The translations under genes and the position numbers were made by a program. A DNA stretch of 64,000 bases from Mucilaginibacter sp. (lineage in GTDB: Bacteria > Bacteroidota > Bacteroidia > Sphingobacteriales > Sphingobacteriaceae), in assembly GCF_028288225.1 (NCBI RefSeq), contig NZ_JAQBOC010000080.1:124001-188000 (forward strand), read 5' to 3'. This document shows, one piece after another, positions 62,451-64,000 of the stretch; position 1 is the first letter of the stretch; every line of letters begins with the position of its first letter. A model generated the notes under the pieces. It saw nothing but the letters and a program-made list of their open reading frames with translations. It was not told the DNA's origin and made no database searches.

Positions 62451-64000
62451 TTAATAATTAGGATTATTAGGGAGTAAGTTAGGGTTCTTTCCAATTTCGC
62501 CGCCTGGAATCCCTTCATAATAAAATTGTTTCTGGAAAGTATATTCCCTGTTAAATAGTTCGGGTTCGGCAAGGAAAATGTATTTATTTTCATTAAGTAT
62601 ATAATACGGCATAAGGCCTTTAAAATGCGCGCGGTCAAGCACCACATCAGAAGTGCGCCATCTTTTCAGATCCCAGTAGTATTGGTTTTCAAACGCAAGC
62701 TCCATGCGTCTTTCATTGCGAACTTTATCCCGATCAATAGAAGCGTAAGGTGTTGCACCTGCCCTGTTCCTTATCTGGTTGATATCGCTTAGCGCGTCAC
62801 CGGTATTGCCTAATTCAATAGCAGCTTCTGCCCGGTTCAGCAATATTTCACCATACCGCAGGTCTATCCATGGCTGCTCGCTTCTGTTCAAATCAACGGC
62901 GGCCTGGGGTTTATTGTAATCAACATATTTACGCACATAAAAGCCTGTTCGCGTTAATTCATCACCACCTGTCCAGGGTCCTGTAAAACCAATAACCTGT
63001 TTGCCCTGGTACAATGTTTTTGTATCACCTGCAAGTATGTATGAGCGTGAGTTAGCTTGTTTTGCAACCTCTGCAGCTGCGGTCCCGCTAAAAGAAGGGT
63101 AAAGGCCTCTTTGCATATCAAATGTAAGCCCTCGTAAAGTAGCCCCGGGGAAATACACAGTAGCTAACAATCTTGGCTCAAGCCCCTGCATTATTCCTGT
63201 ACGGTCATCAAAACGTTTAGGCGTGCCATCGACGTTAGTTACCGCCAGGTCTCCCCAAAGCCGTACAAAATCCAGCGTAGGGTAGGAGCGCGAAAGTGCA
63301 TTAGCGGTCATATAACGCGGAGACATGGTGTCATCCCAGCTATGGGCGGTATGATTAGCTATCGAATACTGTTTTATGAAAATATTTTCCGGGCTTCCGC
63401 TTTTTAAGAACAGATCAACATAGTTCTGTACCTTGTCGGAATTCGCGTTATAAAGTGAGTAGTGACCTTCAAGCAGTTTAGCAGCATCGTATGCTGCCTG
63501 GAAATATGCATTTGCCTTATCAGCAGGGATCCCTACTAAACCTAATGAACGTGCCTGCCCGTCAACAAAGTTTACTGAGCCATATTTGGCAATACATCCT
63601 GCATATAGCATCACTCTTGATTTTAAAGCGGCTGCAACATATTTGTTTGCCCTGCCCGCATCGCTGCTTTCAGGCATCATCTGATAACCCAAATCAAGCT
63701 CCGCTCCAATAAAATCCCATGTAGCCTGTTCTTTATCACGATGTACCTGGAGTTCTGACAGGGGAGCAGCCGGATCTTGCGGAACTTTTATGATCGGCAC
63801 ACCACCATAACGCTTGGCCAGGCCAAAATAATAGTATGCCCTTAAAAAGTGAGCCTCGCCCAATAGCGCATTTACTGTCGACTGGCTTAGCGTAGCCGCG
63901 TGTTTAGGCAATTCAGCTATCAGTGTATTAACATTCCTGATATCACCGTATGGCCAGTAGCCAAAACCACCTCCAATATCCATGCCGCCAAAAGGCCCTA
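62451..64000 (-). CDS. SusD/RagB family outer-membrane lipoprotein (cut by window end)
   Basis: The last ~515 residues of a SusD-type nutrient-binding protein, with the frame open to position 64000; the signal and lipobox are therefore missing. Visible family features are 'NALLGEAHFLRAYYYFGLAKRYGGVPII' and 'AALKSRVMLYAG' in the TPR region. 'WIDLRYGEILLNRAEAAIELG' and 'DINQIRNRAGA' follow in the SusD C-terminal region, with 'RRMELAFENQYYWDLKRW' near the end. It binds glycan and delivers it to a SusC TonB-dependent channel, expected just beyond the window. It heads the - arm of the PUL seen here. Confidence 0.93.
   Translation of the reverse strand, partial: GPFGGMDIGGGFGYWPYGDIRNVNTLIAELPKHAATLSQSTVNALLGEAHFLRAYYYFGLAKRYGGVPIIKVPQDPAAPLSELQVHRDKEQATWDFIGAELDLGYQMMPESSDAGRANKYVAAALKSRVMLYAGCIAKYGSVNFVDGQARSLGLVGIPADKANAYFQAAYDAAKLLEGHYSLYNANSDKVQNYVDLFLKSGSPENIFIKQYSIANHTAHSWDDTMSPRYMTANALSRSYPTLDFVRLWGDLAVTNVDGTPKRFDDRTGIMQGLEPRLLATVYFPGATLRGLTFDMQRGLYPSFSGTAAAEVAKQANSRSYILAGDTKTLYQGKQVIGFTGPWTGGDELTRTGFYVRKYVDYNKPQAAVDLNRSEQPWIDLRYGEILLNRAEAAIELGNTGDALSDINQIRNRAGATPYASIDRDKVRNERRMELAFENQYYWDLKRWRTSDVVLDRAHFKGLMPYYILNENKYIFLAEPELFNREYTFQKQFYYEGIPGGEIGKNPNLLPNNPNY

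Noticed and set aside
1..64000. CRISPR arrays, tRNA or rRNA genes
   Set aside because: No regularly spaced short repeats, cloverleaf-like sequences or rRNA segments were found on reading; a tRNAscan/Infernal run would be decisive.

Overview
This 64 kb window reads as chromosome from a Bacteroidota bacterium, most likely family Sphingobacteriaceae (Mucilaginibacter-like). The evidence is a polysaccharide-utilisation locus with a SusD/RagB protein and a DUF3823 protein, exported glycosidase lipoproteins, TPR-containing HisKA_2 histidine kinases, a 286-residue sigma-70 factor of the size usual in this phylum, and moderately AT-rich, gene-dense DNA with few Shine-Dalgarno sites. The taxonomy is inferred from gene families; no rRNA or tRNA was seen.

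Left part (1-19.8 kb, almost all + strand). The order is: the end of a small exported-type protein, a type II NADH dehydrogenase, a TolC/HlyD/MFS tripartite exporter with two small downstream genes, an AraC regulator, an MlaE-MlaF-MlaD lipid-transport operon and a PAP2 phosphatase. A scar zone follows (12.2-13.9 kb) with two decayed copies of the araC-mlaE junction flanking an ECF-like sigma gene. Next comes an isochorismatase-type hydrolase, an outer-membrane alginate-export-type porin, and a probable operon of amidohydrolase, DoxX, Dps and DUF1275.

Signalling island (19.9-35.7 kb). Two sigma-54 activators are divergent: one with several GAF-like repeats, one a response regulator. Beside them are a short HisKA_2 kinase and three large tandem TPR-HisKA_2 kinases. 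The three have nearly the same catalytic half and share upstream sequences. A ~95 bp sequence occurs in inverted orientation at 19.9 and 27.2 kb, bracketing the sigma-54 part. A DHFR-like reductase lies between the repeat and the array.

Respiratory part (35.9-50.2 kb). DUF2798 and YceI genes precede a complete cydABDC operon (bd oxidase plus its ABC maturation exporter). A second, different cydAB pair lies on the - strand at 47.8-50.2 kb. Between them is mobile-element debris: a sigma-70 region-4 relic, a short SSB, a duplicated orphan small gene, a frameshifted tyrosine-integrase relic, an SGNH/CE2-like esterase and an alternative primary-type sigma factor.

Right part (51.1-64 kb). An HIBADH-like dehydrogenase, a DUF1810 gene and a proline-rich small protein precede a polysaccharide-utilisation locus. 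Its + arm carries a GH71/99-like protein and a GH31 enzyme. Its - arm carries SusD (cut by the window end), DUF3823, a two-repeat surface lipoprotein, two GH43 enzymes and a second GH71/99-like lipoprotein. The arms converge on one bidirectional terminator. SusC is expected just beyond position 64000.
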